Positions 1-11,460 of a DNA stretch of 64,000 nucleotides are shown here, one piece after another. The notes beneath the pieces are model-generated. The model worked only from the letters and a program-made list of their open reading frames with translations, had not been told where the DNA came from and searched no databases. The stretch covers positions 29,754,477-29,818,476 of the forward strand of contig OZ007579.1 in assembly GCA_963931925.1 (NCBI GenBank), written 5' to 3'. Made by a program: the position numbers and the translations under genes. The DNA is from Onchidella celtica. Its lineage: Eukaryota; Mollusca; Gastropoda; Systellommatophora; Onchidiidae. Within the stretch, counting starts at the first letter, position 1. Every line of letters starts with the position of its first letter.

Positions 1-848
1 CGTAAATACACAATACACGTACAACCGGACGACTAATAATAAATATAGTACATTAAGTATGTATGAGAACGGAGGGAGGGGACAACATGGTGGGAGTGAG
101 AGAAATAAATATGTTATTTGTCACCTCAGGTAACCAACATTAATCTTGTCTATCACTATCAGTGACGAATAGAATGTCACAGTAAATGATTCCAGCTAAG
201 TTCCGATAGTGTCCATCACAAGCCAGCTGGATGAACTTAAACATTCAGTAACATTTTTTTTTTCTTTTTTTTTTTGGCACTAAATGTCCATGTGATTGTA
301 TTAGAGAGACCAATGACAATACCCGCACAGAAATAAAGCGGTCAATTAAATCAAATTAAATTTGCATTAGCCAAAGCGAAAACCAACAGTTTTCATAGGT
401 AGATTAGTTGAAATTGAAACCAACCAAGAAGAAGAAAAAAAAAAACCCGGTTGATTGTCAATAGCAGACAAGTCAAGTTTAATTGCATACCCTACTTAAT
501 TAACGTACCTATAAAATCATGATCCCAGTTAACGCGATACCTCAGAGAAGACGAGACATAGGGGACTTGGTTCTTGTCTTTTGTTATCCATGTTCGACCT
601 CATCCCCCCTCCCTTCCTGGTCGAACATATACACAATGTTCACCCCCTCCCTCCCCCACCCCCCCCCCCACACACACACACCGACCCTCTACCCCTCCGC
701 TGTTACAGACTTCAGACTTGCTGGCTCAGCAACCAGCAATATCAGATTAACTTTGGGTGACATACGGGCATGACTTTGTCAGTGTCACCTAACAGTGACA
801 TTAGATTAAACGAGAGAATGGGATTGTTATGGGTTGTTCGGAAACCGA
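1..848. other. AT-rich noncoding sequence
   Basis: I see no gene here. The stretch holds short poly-T and poly-A runs (about 255-275 and 431-444) and a CT/C-rich patch at about 600-680 that ends in a (CA)n run. Open frames in it are short and low in complexity. Confidence 0.6.
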
Positions 849-1096
849 GGGGAGAGAAAGCGAGAGACTGGATGAGAATGAGAGACGGGAGAGAGAAGGT
901 GAGGAAGGGGGAGATTAAGAGAGAGAACGAGGGAGAGAGAGTGAAAGAGGGGAGAGAAAGAGAGAGAGAGAGGAGAAAAAGGAAGAGTGAAAGAAAGAGG
1001 GAGAGAGATTAAGTAGAAGTAAGAGAGACGGGGAAGAGAGACTGAAAGAGGGCGAGAGAGAGAAAGAGAGAGAGAGGGAGACAGAGAGAGGGGGAA
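849..1096 (+). repeat. Purine (AG)-rich low-complexity tract
   Basis: About 250 bases are almost entirely A and G on the plus strand (GAGAGA with GAGG and GAAAG variants). All three frames look open on both strands because of composition, so the apparent R/E-rich and S/L-rich peptides are artefacts. Confidence 0.9.
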
Positions 1097-1528
1097 GTGG
1101 GTGGGGAGCAGGATGGAGAAACCTGGAAATTGCCATTACCTAAAGAACACACAGCACTAGATGTACTATTCCTGCCCCCCCCCCCCTTTCCCAACAGGGA
1201 CACACAGACAAGACAAGTCCCAGCTGGTCGTGATCACCTCTTTTACCGTGCTCATACCATTCCGCCCTTCTAGTGAAGAAAACAGTATGTGCAACCGTAG
1301 GTCAAATTCACTTTTTTCACATCATGATTGTTTTCGTAATGAAATGTGCTCTGTCTTTCCATCTGGATTATAATTTAGCATGGCTATTTCTTTTGGTCAT
1401 CACAGAATGGGCATTAACTAAAAAATAAAATAGGATGGAACAAGAATGTTTTTTCCCGTCTCTTGTAAAATTATTGTTTTTTTTTTTTTTGGTTTATACG
1501 GTCCTTTGCCATAGCATGGAAGCAATCT

Positions 1529-1770
1529 CGTCACTGTTCCCTGGACTGTAATAACTCTAAAAGTCGAAAAATCGATTTTTGTATAAGTTCAACTACATTC
1601 AGAGCCCCATCGAATAATCTTCTTGGTCTTAAACCGAAAAATAATCGAAAAGCAAACCTTCAAAAGGTCATCGTCACAAGACCACTACTGCTAAAATAAG
1701 TTTTTTTTTTTTTTTTGCTTCTGTGAAAACTACTCAAAACCAGTTGTTACAGTATTAGGGAACGGTGACG
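1529..1770. mobile_element. Foldback MITE, family A, copy 1
   Basis: The left end CGTCACTGTTCCC and the right end GGGAACGGTGACG are inverted repeats, extended imperfectly for about 30 bases (CTGTAATAACTC facing GTTACAG). ATCT lies just outside both ends and may be a 4-bp target duplication. A second copy of similar layout is at 27,893-28,110, sharing an AAATCGATTTTT core and CATTCAGAGCC. There is no coding capacity, so this is a non-autonomous DNA element of unassigned superfamily. Confidence 0.65.
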
Positions 1771-2375
1771 ATCTGACCCCGAACTACCTCATAACTATTG
1801 TCCTCAGGGTGGACCACATACCACAACGTGATTCTTCAACCTGCTGTTTAGATTAGAAGACAGAATTAGATCACGTCATGAAAATGCCAAGAATGGAATT
1901 CCTGTGCCCCGAAAATGGCACCAATTTCCATATACTGTCTAATTAGTACAGCTATTGTCCTGACAGAAGACTTAATGAGGTAGAGGGTCCGCCTGTCTTT
2001 CTTGAGTCAGCGAAAGCCAGATAATACGACTCTCCCGGTTTTGGACAAGATAGGATTGTTTTCGTTCTAAGTCTTGGGAATGACGCACTAGGGCGTTTAT
2101 TTGTTGTTCCGAAGGTTACTTAAACAGATGAAGAAGTTGCACAATAACAACAATAACGGCAAAAAAGGAAAGAAAATTCCAGGTCTTAAAACTCTTAGCT
2201 CCTCTCTTAACGATGTCCATCAATCGCCTAACGTAAGTTTGTTTGTTAAGTTATGCTGAATCTCACACAAAGCCGGGTTCTATTGTCAGTTTATTTGTTG
2301 TTGTTGTTGTTGTTTTGACATTGAAGAAACGAATGGATTTTACTATTTCTTGTTTCTCGCTTTCTTGTATGGCAG
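1771..2375. other. Noncoding sequence
   Basis: No gene or repeat recognised apart from a short (GTT)n run at about 2297-2314. Confidence 0.5.
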
Positions 2376-2499
2376 ATTCCACAGAGCCTGATAAAGTATG
2401 GTGTGGTTTATAACTTCAGCAATGTTATGTTGCAATGTCCTTTTTTGGAGCGCTATTATTGCCAGGGGGACCTAGGATTTTACATACTAAACTGTACAG
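2376..2499 (+). CDS. Candidate internal exon (extracellular-looking, Cys-containing), phase 1-1
   Basis: Seen: a T-rich tract ending in TTGTATGGCAG, then 124 open bases, then CAG|GTAAAC, a strong donor. Read from the first base, it encodes 41 residues with no stop plus one spare base. The peptide begins IPQSLIKYGVVYNFSN, contains CPFLERYYC and ends in ILNCT, so it has three cysteines and two possible N-glycosylation sites (NFS; NCT if the next exon does not alter it). I do not recognise a family. Inference: an internal exon of a secreted or membrane protein whose other exons lie far away; the candidate at 28,593 begins in the compatible phase. It could equally be chance, since 41 open codons are not rare in 64 kb. 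Confidence 0.3.
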
Positions 2500-3111
2500 G
2501 TAAACATTGAACATAGCTCGGTATTTCCTCTTTCTGGCTTGAAGTTAGACAAAGGTAATAGGGGAGGGGGGGGGGGATATTCAGGTCCGGGGTGCCGCTA
2601 GAAGTGTACTTGAGATAGGAACCTAATATTAATAACATCTGCTAATTGTTTACGTCAGAGTCGATTGATTCTCTGCTTTATCTGTACTGAAATGTAGAAA
2701 TATTTTGCAGCTGATATTTTGACCGATGAACGCTTGCTGAAATTAGGCCTAATAGCTGTAATTCACTGGATCAAACAGTGCCCTGGTTGCCTCTAAACAA
2801 TGCCTCTACTGCTCATATATATATGTCTGCTGGCAAAACAAAGAAAGATTTTAGTGCTACATTAATTTTCTTAGGCAAGGATTAATTCCCCATTAAAGTT
2901 TACGAGGGTAAATTATAACCGTATGTCTATAAGTACAGTCACTTTCTTCATTGCACGTTTCAGTTTATGTCTAAATTAATAATATTACGTTCATGTTCTA
3001 ATTTGAAATGGTGGTCAACTGACATGTTGAGGTCTGTTTTCGGAGGATCTCTGCCCCTGCATACTTGTTTGATCCATTTGGGAGGAGGCGGTGGTAGGGA
3101 TTAGTTTGCTT
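2500..3111. other. Noncoding, intron-like sequence
   Basis: No gene seen. It contains a run of G at about 2562-2575 and AT-rich unique sequence. Confidence 0.5.
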
Positions 3112-3384
3112 TTTTTAAATTTTGCCCGGGCAGCCGGCCTTGTTAAGCCTGCTCTTCTCGACTTCCAACTGTCGACGTATCTCTAACGCGGGCAACGTGC
3201 ACGCGAGTCATCCGGGTGTTTCGTCCTTGTCCGAGAAGACTAGGTGCTCGATCCAACCTAACATAGGACCAGGAACAGGAAATTCCCCCAAAATTTCCAA
3301 CATGCTTGCACAGACCGGGAATCGAACCCGGTACTTTCAGCATAAGAGGCGAACACCTTGCCTCTAGACTATAAACCAATGCAT
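3112..3384 (-). mobile_element. tRNA-derived SINE, copy 1 (minus strand, full length)
   Basis: On the minus strand the element starts with a tRNA-like head at about 3384-3310 that carries an A-box-like TAGTCTAGAGG and a B box GGTTCGATTCC. A body follows containing CCTGTTCCTGGTCCTATG, CACCTAGTCTTCTC and GTGCACGTTGC, then GCTGCCCGGGCAAAAT and an A-rich tail (poly-T on the plus strand at 3112-3120). The same order occurs at 61,270-61,560 (plus) and, 5'-truncated, at 53,808-53,960 (minus). The tRNA-type promoter makes it a Pol III SINE, and LINE-encoded enzymes would mobilise it. It is not a functional tRNA: the cloverleaf is imperfect. Confidence 0.75.
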
Positions 3385-5014
3385 CCGCTGTTCAACCGAT
3401 AAACTAGACAGATTCTGGATGGGAAAGTCCCCGAACAAGTTATGATTGCAAAAAAAGTTGTAAAAGTAGAGCGACGGTGTAAAAAAAAAAAAGAAAAAGA
3501 ACAATAACTCCTCTATTCTGGTCTACTGAATTGTCTGGACTAACAGATTCATTAAGGTTTTTATCATCCTTGTCGGTGATCCAGCAAGTCATAATTACTG
3601 AACCGCATAGACTGGCGGAGAAATTCTGCCGAAATTAATGGGTCATGAATGGGTTTGCTCTATTAAATGGCTTGTGGGAGTAGAATTTCCATCGCAATTA
3701 ATGTTGATGCTTTGTTGTATGATGCATGCCCCACTGGTGAAACGCGAAATGAAAAGTGACAAAAGCAAAATTTAAAAAAAAACAACTTAAAAAATAATTA
3801 TGGCACATGGCAAGAGAAGTGAACAGAAATTAACAAAAACAACCCAAAAAAGTTGAGCGTTTACTTCATTCGCTTTTGAACTTTGCTGGTGCTAAATCAT
3901 ATAATAATGGAGCTTGGGCCCAACTTTGTTCCCGCAAAGGCTTTTTTTACTACGCAACGCAGAGAAATGAAACTTGGCACATGTATGTAAAATGTATGAA
4001 GCCTGTACGCGTCGAGCTCATTTTTTCCCGAAACTCTTTACTTTTCCCAGAAATTCAGTTATAATTATCAGTTATCAATTCATGATTGCGAATACGACGT
4101 GATAATGTACTTCCGTCAATTTCGTCATTTCCGCCTCTTACCGGAAATGTAAACTCTCGAAATAGAGTTCACTTGAGATTCAGCCACGCCAAGAAAATTT
4201 TGATACCAAGTATAATGTTATACAGATGAGGTGAGTGCCATTCATTCATACCAAGAAAACTGTAGAAACATTTATAGTGTGCTTCAAGCTCGAAATGAAA
4301 CATTTTTATTGTAGATCTCGGAGTGTCAGTCATGCCAAGAAAACTTTGTCGAAAGGCTAGGCCTCTCACGCCTCGAACTCTAGAGCTAATGCTCAAAGAA
4401 AGGAAAATGTAATAATAATATAAAAAAAAGAATCACGGGATTTTGAACAAGACCTACTGCCGCTCACACAGCTCGGATTTGCGTGAAATTTTACATGTGC
4501 CCGCCCTTCGACCCGCAAAAGGTTCTTTTTTAGATTTGGAGTCTTGAAAAGGTGGGGAAGTATTTTTTGAGTTTGCTTTATGCCGCTAATTGTCTACTTT
4601 TGATCCTCCATTTTTTAGGAACACATCCGCCCATGACGACATCATTTCCTGAAAAATTCTCCTATCTATCTATTAATCGCCAATTTTTTTGTGGATGACC
4701 CAAAGTGTCTCGACATCAATGTCTTTGTGCTGATTCCTTTCGGTCTGGAGTGCTGTGCTTAACCATTCGAAGAATGGGGCAGTTACTAGTGAATATAATG
4801 TACCTTTTAGGTCTAGTTTTCATTTCGGTGAACTTTTTCCGACGAGGAACACAATGCGTACGTAGCGCACGCTTGCGCATGGCAGACTTTGACACACGTT
4901 CAATCTGGTGTGATTTCTTTGGTTTCCTGTGTATTGTGTAGCAAGACTGCAGGTGCCACGAGCAATGTCACACGGGCGGGCTGTGTTATCATGCGACCTC
5001 AAAACGAAATGCCT
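3385..5014. other. Noncoding sequence
   Basis: No gene recognised. At about 4180-4345 a short motif, CCAAGAAAA(C/T)TTTG or similar, recurs three times at roughly 75-85 base spacing, which looks like a decayed tandem repeat. The open frames of 60-80 codons here match nothing I know. Confidence 0.45.
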
Positions 5015-5225
5015 ACGTGGCCGGGGGTGGGAGGGGGGAGGGCAAATACTCTTTTCGTTCATGGTAAAAGATTAATATTTTTTATTTCATTTCCTTTTTT
5101 TTTTTGGGTGGTTGTTTTTGCTCTGAGAAAATCAAAGCGTTAGATTTGTGTAAAAATCATGTCTCTAATGAAACAGTCAAGCGGTTCATGCAAAATTCTG
5201 TTTTCAAACACAGAGGCCTTAGCGT
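5015..5225. repeat. Dispersed repeat F, copy 1
   Basis: The G-rich segment followed by AAATACTCTTTTC..TCATG, a T-rich run, and GTGTAAAAATC..CAGTCAA..TTCATGCAAAA resembles the order at 8335-8560 (AAATACCCTTTTC, AAAAATCCTG, CAGTCAAATAGTCC). It is a diverged pair of one dispersed family with no coding content. Confidence 0.45.
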
Positions 5226-5289
5226 AGGCATTCAACATTCTGATGGCGGTACGACAGCACAAGGGGCTTGAAGCTAAGCGTACGAAAAG

Positions 5290-5400
5290 CTAGTCAAAAA
5301 TTGGCAAAAAGAAAAAGTTGTATTCAGCAAAGCCTTGGGTGAGAAATAATACCTAACCGATACAATGAAACACAAAGAAAAAGGGAAGACCAAAGAAATA
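5290..5400. repeat. Dispersed repeat C, copy 1
   Basis: It carries TTGGCAAAAAGAAAAAGTTG, AGCAAAGCCTTG, GAGAAATAATACC and ATACAATGAAAC in order. The same string of blocks, in either orientation, occurs at 20,508-20,612, 35,170-35,335, 44,588-44,760 and 61,135-61,265. Some copies have a second block, CCACAG..CTGTGG..TTTATAATATTT. Probably a non-autonomous mobile element. Confidence 0.6.
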
Positions 5401-5539
5401 TCATTATTTTGGGTTGAACACCTTTGTCAAGAAACAACGACAATATGGGGATGAGGGATGGGGGGCTCAGGGATTGCGGATGGGGGACGGGGGATGGGGC
5501 AGAAATAGCTAAAGCTTGAGCCTACTCAGCTAGCAACCC

Positions 5540-5680
5540 TATTAAAATCATACCCTTAGGATTGACATCAAGTTTGTTCATTCATACCAATAGTTTGACG
5601 TAGGGAACCCACACCTACTGTAATCTTACAGACATCCTATACAAATCTACATCGGATTAACGTAGGCATTGCTGCGGGGT
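5540..5680. repeat. Dispersed repeat G, copy 1
   Basis: It contains TTAGGATTGACATCAA, CCTACTGTAATCTTACAG and ATCCTATACAAATCTACATC followed by GGATTAACGTAG. The same blocks recur at 10,810-11,000 (AGGATTGACGTTC, ATCCTGTACAAATC, GGATTGACGTAG), and a third diverged copy appears to lie around 15,430-15,560. Confidence 0.5.
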
Positions 5681-6676
5681 AGGTACTTTATGAATGGCCC
5701 CTTAATGTGCAGCTCTTTTTGTGGAATGTTACACAAATAAAACATCGGCATACGTGCAAGAATGTAAAGACACCCTGGTGAAACTACCCAGGATCTGTCT
5801 GGAACAGATAATCAAGGCAAATGTTGATTAATCGCGTCGAAGTCTTGTCAAAACACACTGATGGCCTTCTGGTTTCCAGATGCAAAGATGTTTGAGCGCT
5901 TAATTTTTTAATCTCTAATCAGTTTATGTTGATGCTTTTTCTATGCGAATATCTTGTAGGTGAATGTCTCCATTCATAACATAGAGATAAAAAGTTATTA
6001 TTTTACTTTTTCTAAGATTTAGTGCTGTGCGAGGTGAGTGTGATACTGACCTAGCAAAGGGGATACTACCTTTTAAGCCTTTTGTCCTGGAGACATTATT
6101 TGTTATTGTTATTATTTTGTTTATTTTACTTCGTCCCAATAGAAGTTATATCCCTAAATCTTGAAGAGTGAGTGGAGATTACGTAAGCATGTCAGGCCTT
6201 GCGAGAGGATATTATTTTTGCTCTTTTTTGAAGACATTATTTTATTTTTATTTTTTTAAATTGTAACTTGTCCCAATAGTAGTTGTATCCCTAAAATATT
6301 GTTGAAGTGTGAGTGGAGGTTATGTACGCTTAAATAAGCAGCATTTTCAGAGTGTGCAAACGAGAGTAATGATTACCTTACTTTGGACCGCACTGAAACC
6401 AGGCGTGAAGTGGTCGTTATTATCGTGTCGAAGCGTCGTTTAGCCCAAACTCGAATTCAAACCCAGACCTTTTCTGATACTATCAAACGAGGCTGAAATG
6501 TATACATAATTATGGATGTCCTTAATTATTTTGTAATGTTGGAATTCGAAGTTTTCGCTTTGAAAATACTTTGCATGTTTATCTGGTGGTGCACCAAGTT
6601 AAGCGGGACCTCAGAGACTTGGGAGACTGAAAACGTTCTGTCCCACTATTTCAAAACTGTCTTGATCCAGCAGGTG
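5681..6676. other. Noncoding sequence
   Basis: No gene seen. Two related segments, TTTTTGAAGACATTATTT..GTCCCAATAGTAGTTGTATCC at about 6220-6290 and GGAGACATTATTTG..GTCCCAATAGAAGTTATATCC at about 6085-6155, form an imperfect tandem duplication of about 140 bases. Confidence 0.45.
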
Positions 6677-7112
6677 GAGAGAGAGAGAGAGAGAGACAGA
6701 GACAGAGGGAGAGAGAGAGAGAGACATAGAGAGAGAGACACAGAGAGAGGCAGAGAGAGAGAGAGACATTGAGAGAGACATAGAGAGAGAGACACAGAGA
6801 GAGGCAGAGAGAGAGAGAGACATAGAGAGAGAGACACACACAGAGAGAGGCAGAGAGACACAGTGAGAGACAGAGAGAGAGAGAGACTTAGAGAGAAAGA
6901 CATAGAGAGAGAGACATAGAGAGAGAGACATAGAAAGAGAGACATAGAGAGAGAGAGACACACAGAGAGAGGCAGAGAGAGAGAGAGACATAGAGAGAGA
7001 CACACACAGAGAGAGGCAGAGAGACACAGTGAGAGACAGAGAGAGAGCGCGAATGAGAGAGACAGAAAGCCAGAAACAGATAGAGAGAGAGAGGGAGAGA
7101 AATAGAGACCTC
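6677..7112 (+). repeat. (GA)n compound microsatellite
   Basis: About 430 bases of GAGAGA interrupted regularly by CATAGA, CACAGA and GGCAGA give a higher-order pattern. Both strands look open in several frames only because of composition; the long S/L-rich minus-strand peptide is an artefact. Confidence 0.9.
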
Positions 7113-7337
7113 TCGCACTGAGTCAAAACAGAAGCAAACCAGACTTGACAAAGCACGCCACCAGACTTGGTTATTATTTGCTTTTGTTTTCTTTGCGTCA
7201 TTTATAATCTTCTTTGCCATTGAACTTGTTCACTGGAGACTTGGCTATTTCATTTCTTAGTTATCGGCAATAATCCCTCTTAGCACCTGTCAGTGAGGAT
7301 TGTTGTTGCCTGTACGAACATACCCCAAGTATTTTTG

Positions 7338-7560
7338 CAGAAATGATACGTACTTTAAAGCCCTTTGTGACTCCAGAACTAGAGAGCTCCCCCCCCCCCC
7401 CTGAAATACTCCTAACAACAGCTTTAATTAATTATTCTGTCAGTTTTTTGTTGTTGTTTCTTTTCCTCCTGTTTTGGTAGAAAGGGTAAGGGCCAGGGTT
7501 AGAGATTCAATAAGACTTTGGGCTGAGGATAAAGTCTGGTCAAGGATAGCTCCGTATTCG
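7338..7560. repeat. Dispersed repeat H, copy 1
   Basis: It shares a long colinear match with 18,200-18,425: AAAGCCCTTTGTGACTCCAG, a CT-to-C run, CTCCTAACAACAG, TTAATTATTCTTTCAG-like, GAAAGGGTAAGGG and GATTCAATAAGA. Both are about 220 bases in the same orientation. No TIR or tRNA-like head is obvious, so the class is unknown. Confidence 0.6.
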
Positions 7561-7822
7561 TATGTGCCCCTAGCTCAAAACGCTTGAGTTACGGACAAGC
7601 AAGTAACAAGAGCCACCAGCGAAAATACATTGTCAAAAATGATATAGTTGAAAACATCATTATGTGTTATTTATTGCCGTTATTCCATAATATGGAATGA
7701 GAAGGTGATACGTGACAGGCTGCACGTGTAACAGCCCCAATGTAAAAGCCACAGAGAGGTTTCTATTTGCCATTGACGTCATTGTCAGTGCACTTTTGGA
7801 CAAAGGGGCCATCTATACAGTA

Positions 7823-7935
7823 CAGGGGTGGCCAAACCGCGGCTCTCGAGCCACATGCGGCTCTTTGACCTTCAATATGAGGCTCATGGAAACGTGTCGA
7901 CTGAGCTCTTATTTTTTTCAACACAGTTAATATAA
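7823..7935. mobile_element. hAT-like element end (fragment)
   Basis: CAGGGGTGGCCAAACCGCGG followed by CTCTCGAGCCACATGCGGCT resembles the well-known terminal sequence of a widespread animal hAT family. I find no matching opposite end nearby, so only one terminus remains. Confidence 0.5.
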
Positions 7936-8334
7936 AAGGTTCAATTTCAAGCTTTTTATTTACTAGGTATGAACTGAGATGAGATCTTAGATGTTTCCGC
8001 AGTTCATTGCCGTATTTAATAAAATCAATATAGATAAAGCAATGATGTACAATGTGATTAATGAAACTTATACAAATTAACAGTTTAAAAAACTGTGTAC
8101 ATGAGTAAAATATTGTTGCATACAAGTATTTTTAACATTTGTTTAACTTTTTGGTAACAAAATTAATGTATATGTAACAAACAAAAAAAGTTTGTGTAAA
8201 TTTTGTTCATATCTTGCGGCTGTCAAACATCTGAAGTTTAACCTATATAGCTCTTGCATTAAGTACGCTTGACCACATCTGATATTGCAGATACGCTAGC
8301 CTGAGGATAGAGCACTCAAAGTGTACAATGTTGG

Positions 8335-8560
8335 GTGAAAAAACGGGGCAAGTGGGGGTGGGGGTGGGGGGGGGGGGCTGGGTGGAGGCGGGGTCTGGAC
8401 AGCATAAATACCCTTTTCAGTCATGATCATGTATTAGAAAGTTTTTTGTTTTTTTTATTACAGCAAATTATTAAATTGTTGGATTATATAAAAATCCTGT
8501 TTTCACTGACACAGTCAAATAGTCCATACAAAATGACATTAAGTTTACAAACATCAATGC
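8335..8560. repeat. Dispersed repeat F, copy 2
   Basis: Partner of 5015-5225: a G-rich start, AAATACCCTTTTCAGTCATG, a T-rich run, then AAAAATCCTG and CAGTCAAATAGTCC. No coding content. Confidence 0.45.
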
Positions 8561-8590
8561 CATATCATCGACATCCAACGTTCTAAGGCT

Positions 8591-8757
8591 GTGCGCACAC
8601 CAGCCGATTTTGATTGCCCGACAAATTGGGCATTGACGTCACAACATTGAGTTTTAATGAGATCCAACTGGCTGGCTGGTGTACGAAGTCTCATTGAAAC
8701 CGATTGTCGTGACGTCGTCATCCAGCTAGTCGGGCGATCGAAAATCGGCCGGTATCC
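8591..8757. mobile_element. Foldback MITE, family B, copy 1
   Basis: The left arm CCAGCCGATTTTGATTGCCCG pairs with the right arm CGGGCGATCGAAAATCGGCCGG. Inner blocks, TTGAGTTTTAATGAGATC facing GTCTCATTGAAACC, also pair, so the whole element folds back. TGACGTCA-like sequence lies near both arms. Copies are at 16,668-16,838 and 48,422-48,590. No TSD is obvious. Confidence 0.7.
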
Positions 8758-9168
8758 TCTTAGGTTATTGGCCGTACATTCGTACAAGGGGGCAGGGGCG
8801 AGGTGACGAGGCTAACAGTAATGAAAGCATACATGACCGGAGGAGGGGTCAGAAATTAATAAAAAATCGAGGATACGCACTTTTTGGATGGCCCCCTATG
8901 CTATGTCAACAAGAATCCGTGCATTTATCAGGCTTGCGCCACTCTTTATTTTTTTGGCCCCTTGCCAAATTAATCTAACGGAGCATTGCGTGTTCACAGA
9001 ACCTGGCGGTTTTATCAGATATCGGAGACTGGGGCCTGAAGCTCAGACATGACCTGTCACACGTGCTCCTGGCACGAGCTCAGGTGTAATCACAACAAAT
9101 ATACACCCTGATTGTGAAACATAGTAAATTGAGCATTATGATAAAATACAAGTGAGACCTGATAACTA

Positions 9169-9406
9169 CACCACATCAGTGGCGGACCTACACTTTTGGG
9201 ACCTTGAAGCTTGAACTGTTATAGGGCCCCTTCACAACCGGCAACAATAGACAAAATTAATGTCCAAAAGGGCCTTGCTGCCCTTGCAAGGACCTCCAAG
9301 CTATTCACTCACTTAAAAAAAAGTTTTTTTCAGGCCTCTCCCGGGTTAAGAGCCATAAAGCTTTGAGCTTCATAAGTTTTATGGTAGATCCGCCTATGCA
9401 CCACAG
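9169..9406. mobile_element. hAT-like MITE, family E, copy 1, with 8-bp TSD
   Basis: The ends are CAGTGGCGGACCTAC (from 9177) and GTAGATCCGCCTATG (to 9398). CACCACAT lies immediately left and CACCACAG immediately right, a 7/8 match, as expected for the 8-bp duplications of hAT elements. A second copy is at 38,357-38,542. Confidence 0.6.
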
Positions 9407-9751
9407 GAATGCCGGTGGCGAACTGCGTTAAATCTGTCTTGTCTCGGTTGTACAGTGTAGACACGGAGACACGCATGTGCCCAGAAATTAGTTAGTTTAA
9501 GCATTTCACGTACCACCGCACCCCCCCCTGTCATGATTCAGATATTATTAAAACTCACGCAGAGAGTGAGTTGTTGTTGTTTTACCAGGGCCATGAGAAA
9601 TTGGCTGGTGGCCTTGAACGGTCCTCGCCAAATTATAGTTGGTGAGTAAATAAATGTAAAGTTAAACGGTTAGATTCACGCTTGTCGGTTTTAATGTTCG
9701 TGATTAATAAGTAATGGAGTAGGGGTGAAACAAGGTGGGGACAGTTGACAT

Positions 9752-10400
9752 TGTTAAGTATGACTAGACAAGTTTTTGCACGTTAACTGGCTGGTAGAAT
9801 AGTGCAGACGTATTACTACAATTAAAATGGTGGGAGGTTTCGACCTATGAGATAGCTGAACTAATTGGGCCAGCGGACTAGCACGCTGGGTAGTTAGATA
9901 GTATATAACATCGTGTAACGTTCAGATTTGGTGAATACAGGCGAGCAGAAGCATCGTGTCGTGAAGTATCTCCGGTTGACCAGTACCTGAACTGTGTGCT
10001 TTGAAGACAAGAAGTCCTTGCTAACGGACTGACTGAGCTCTAGAAAGAAAGGTCTGAGTGGGCTGACCTTTGAAAGCCCACGCTGCGCTATATTGATGTT
10101 CGCGCCTACCAGTAGGCGTGAGCAATGGTAATATATCTTATTTATTCAAGTATAATAGAGATCGGAGATAGAGAGAGAACTACAGCCTCATAGGAAGACT
10201 AAGGAAACCCCAGCTGGCACTCGACCACGAGTGTCCTGTATCATAGATCTATTGCCATAGTATGATTGGAATAATATAGCACATTGTTGATGAATTGAAT
10301 AGTGATTGTGCATAAAATATAGTCTTTTGGCAACTGCTTAAATTACCTACAAGCCGAAGAGTGCTTCTGTAGGCTTTGAACGTACTGGGCTCTCCTAACA
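9752..10400. mobile_element. Possible solo LTR
   Basis: A 649-base segment begins TGTTAAGTATG and ends CTCCTAACA, giving the short inverted TGTTA/TAACA termini typical of LTRs. It has TATATAACATCG about 150 bases in and ends in unique sequence. The flanking 5-mers (GACAT and TTTAA) do not match, and no internal retrotransposon genes or second LTR are seen. Weak call; it might be another repeat type. Confidence 0.25.
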
Positions 10401-10809
10401 TTTAAGCCCCTATGGTTTATGGAGAGTTTGCCTGGCGACTGGCCAGTGGCGACTCAACTGTCACTTTAAATTGATATCTAGTTTCGTATAATATACCTAT
10501 TTGCTATTGATTGCATTACCTCCATAGTTACATGAATATCATTGGTTAAGTTATTAATTAGAGTTTTTTTTTGGGTTGGATATATACCCCTATTGTCTTT
10601 TGTTTTGTTATTAATATTTATGTAAACTATGGCCTGACCGGCCTGACATATATACGCTCTAGTTATTTAATACTTTTCTTGTGTGGTTGTGTCCGAGTGT
10701 GAGTTAGCTGCCTCTCGTGCAGTCGTAACATCCCCAAGACCCTAACTCTGCTCGTGACACCCCCCCCCCCTCCTCCATCCACCCCCACACGCCTCCCAGC
10801 CCGTATCCC
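10401..10809. other. Noncoding sequence
   Basis: No gene seen. It contains GGCGACTGGCCAGTGGCGAC at about 10,434 and a C run with CCCCCTCC at about 10,760-10,775. Confidence 0.45.
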
Positions 10810-11000
10810 GACGAAAATCTGACGCATAGGATTGACGTTCAAATTTGCACATGGGCATGACATCGGCGTTCCTACGGACGTCCGCCGGTTGCGACATCGC
10901 GTCAATGTTGTTTTGATGTTGGGAATCTGACCCTATGGTAATCCTACCAGCGTTAAGGAAATCCTGTACAAATCTTCGTCGGATTGACGTAGATATGCTG
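10810..11000. repeat. Dispersed repeat G, copy 2
   Basis: Blocks CGACGAAAATCTGACGC, AGGATTGACGTTCAAATTTG, ATCCTGTACAAATC and GTCGGATTGACGTAG match 5540-5680. The outer GACGAAAATCTGACG resembles an inverted form of CGTCGGATTGACG, so the family may be a foldback element. Confidence 0.5.
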
Positions 11001-11377
11001 GCTGGATATGTTCAATACACCAGTCTCCATCAATCACAGATAACCCCTCCTCTTCAAAGACCCTGAGACTCCCTCCGCCTTTGCACCTTCCGATTCATGC
11101 ATTTCTCTCAACTTTACTTTCATCTTGTAAGTTGTCGAATGTTCAGTCTCTGGTGTTGTCCTTATTGCTATGGCATCAGTCTCTTCAAAGGAGACCTAGC
11201 CTTTTAGGCTATGGGACACATCCGTTGACATGGCGTAAGTCTGTGCATGTTCAAATTATCATAGAGACAAATTAAATTGAATAAAGAAGAAAACTTCTGC
11301 AAGGATTTATTACTCTTCCTGTTGCTGATAATTATACATAGTGTGATTGTCATTTTGGAATGAGTGTTTTCTACCAG

Positions 11378-11460
11378 AATAATAATAATAATAGATAGCT
11401 TTTATATAGCGCATACCACAATCCTTTACGGTTTTCTCTATGCGCTTTACAATCACTCAA
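11378..11460. repeat. SINE-tail-like repeat (TATATAGCGC type), copy 1
   Basis: (AAT)n is followed by TTTTATATAGCGCATACCAC, a short spacer and ATGCGCTTTACAATC. The same pattern, with TTTATATAGCGC and CAAAGCGTTTTGCAAT, occurs at 31,511-31,608 inside the piggyBac element. This pattern is widespread in invertebrate genomes as a repeat. Confidence 0.5.

Noticed and set aside
3310-3384. tRNA gene on the minus strand
   Set aside because: The promoter boxes are present but the cloverleaf is imperfect and the sequence continues into a repeated body: a SINE head.
6611-7220. Long S/L-rich minus-strand open frames (up to 196 codons)
   Set aside because: They are readings of a (GA)n microsatellite in several overlapping frames; no domain or start context.
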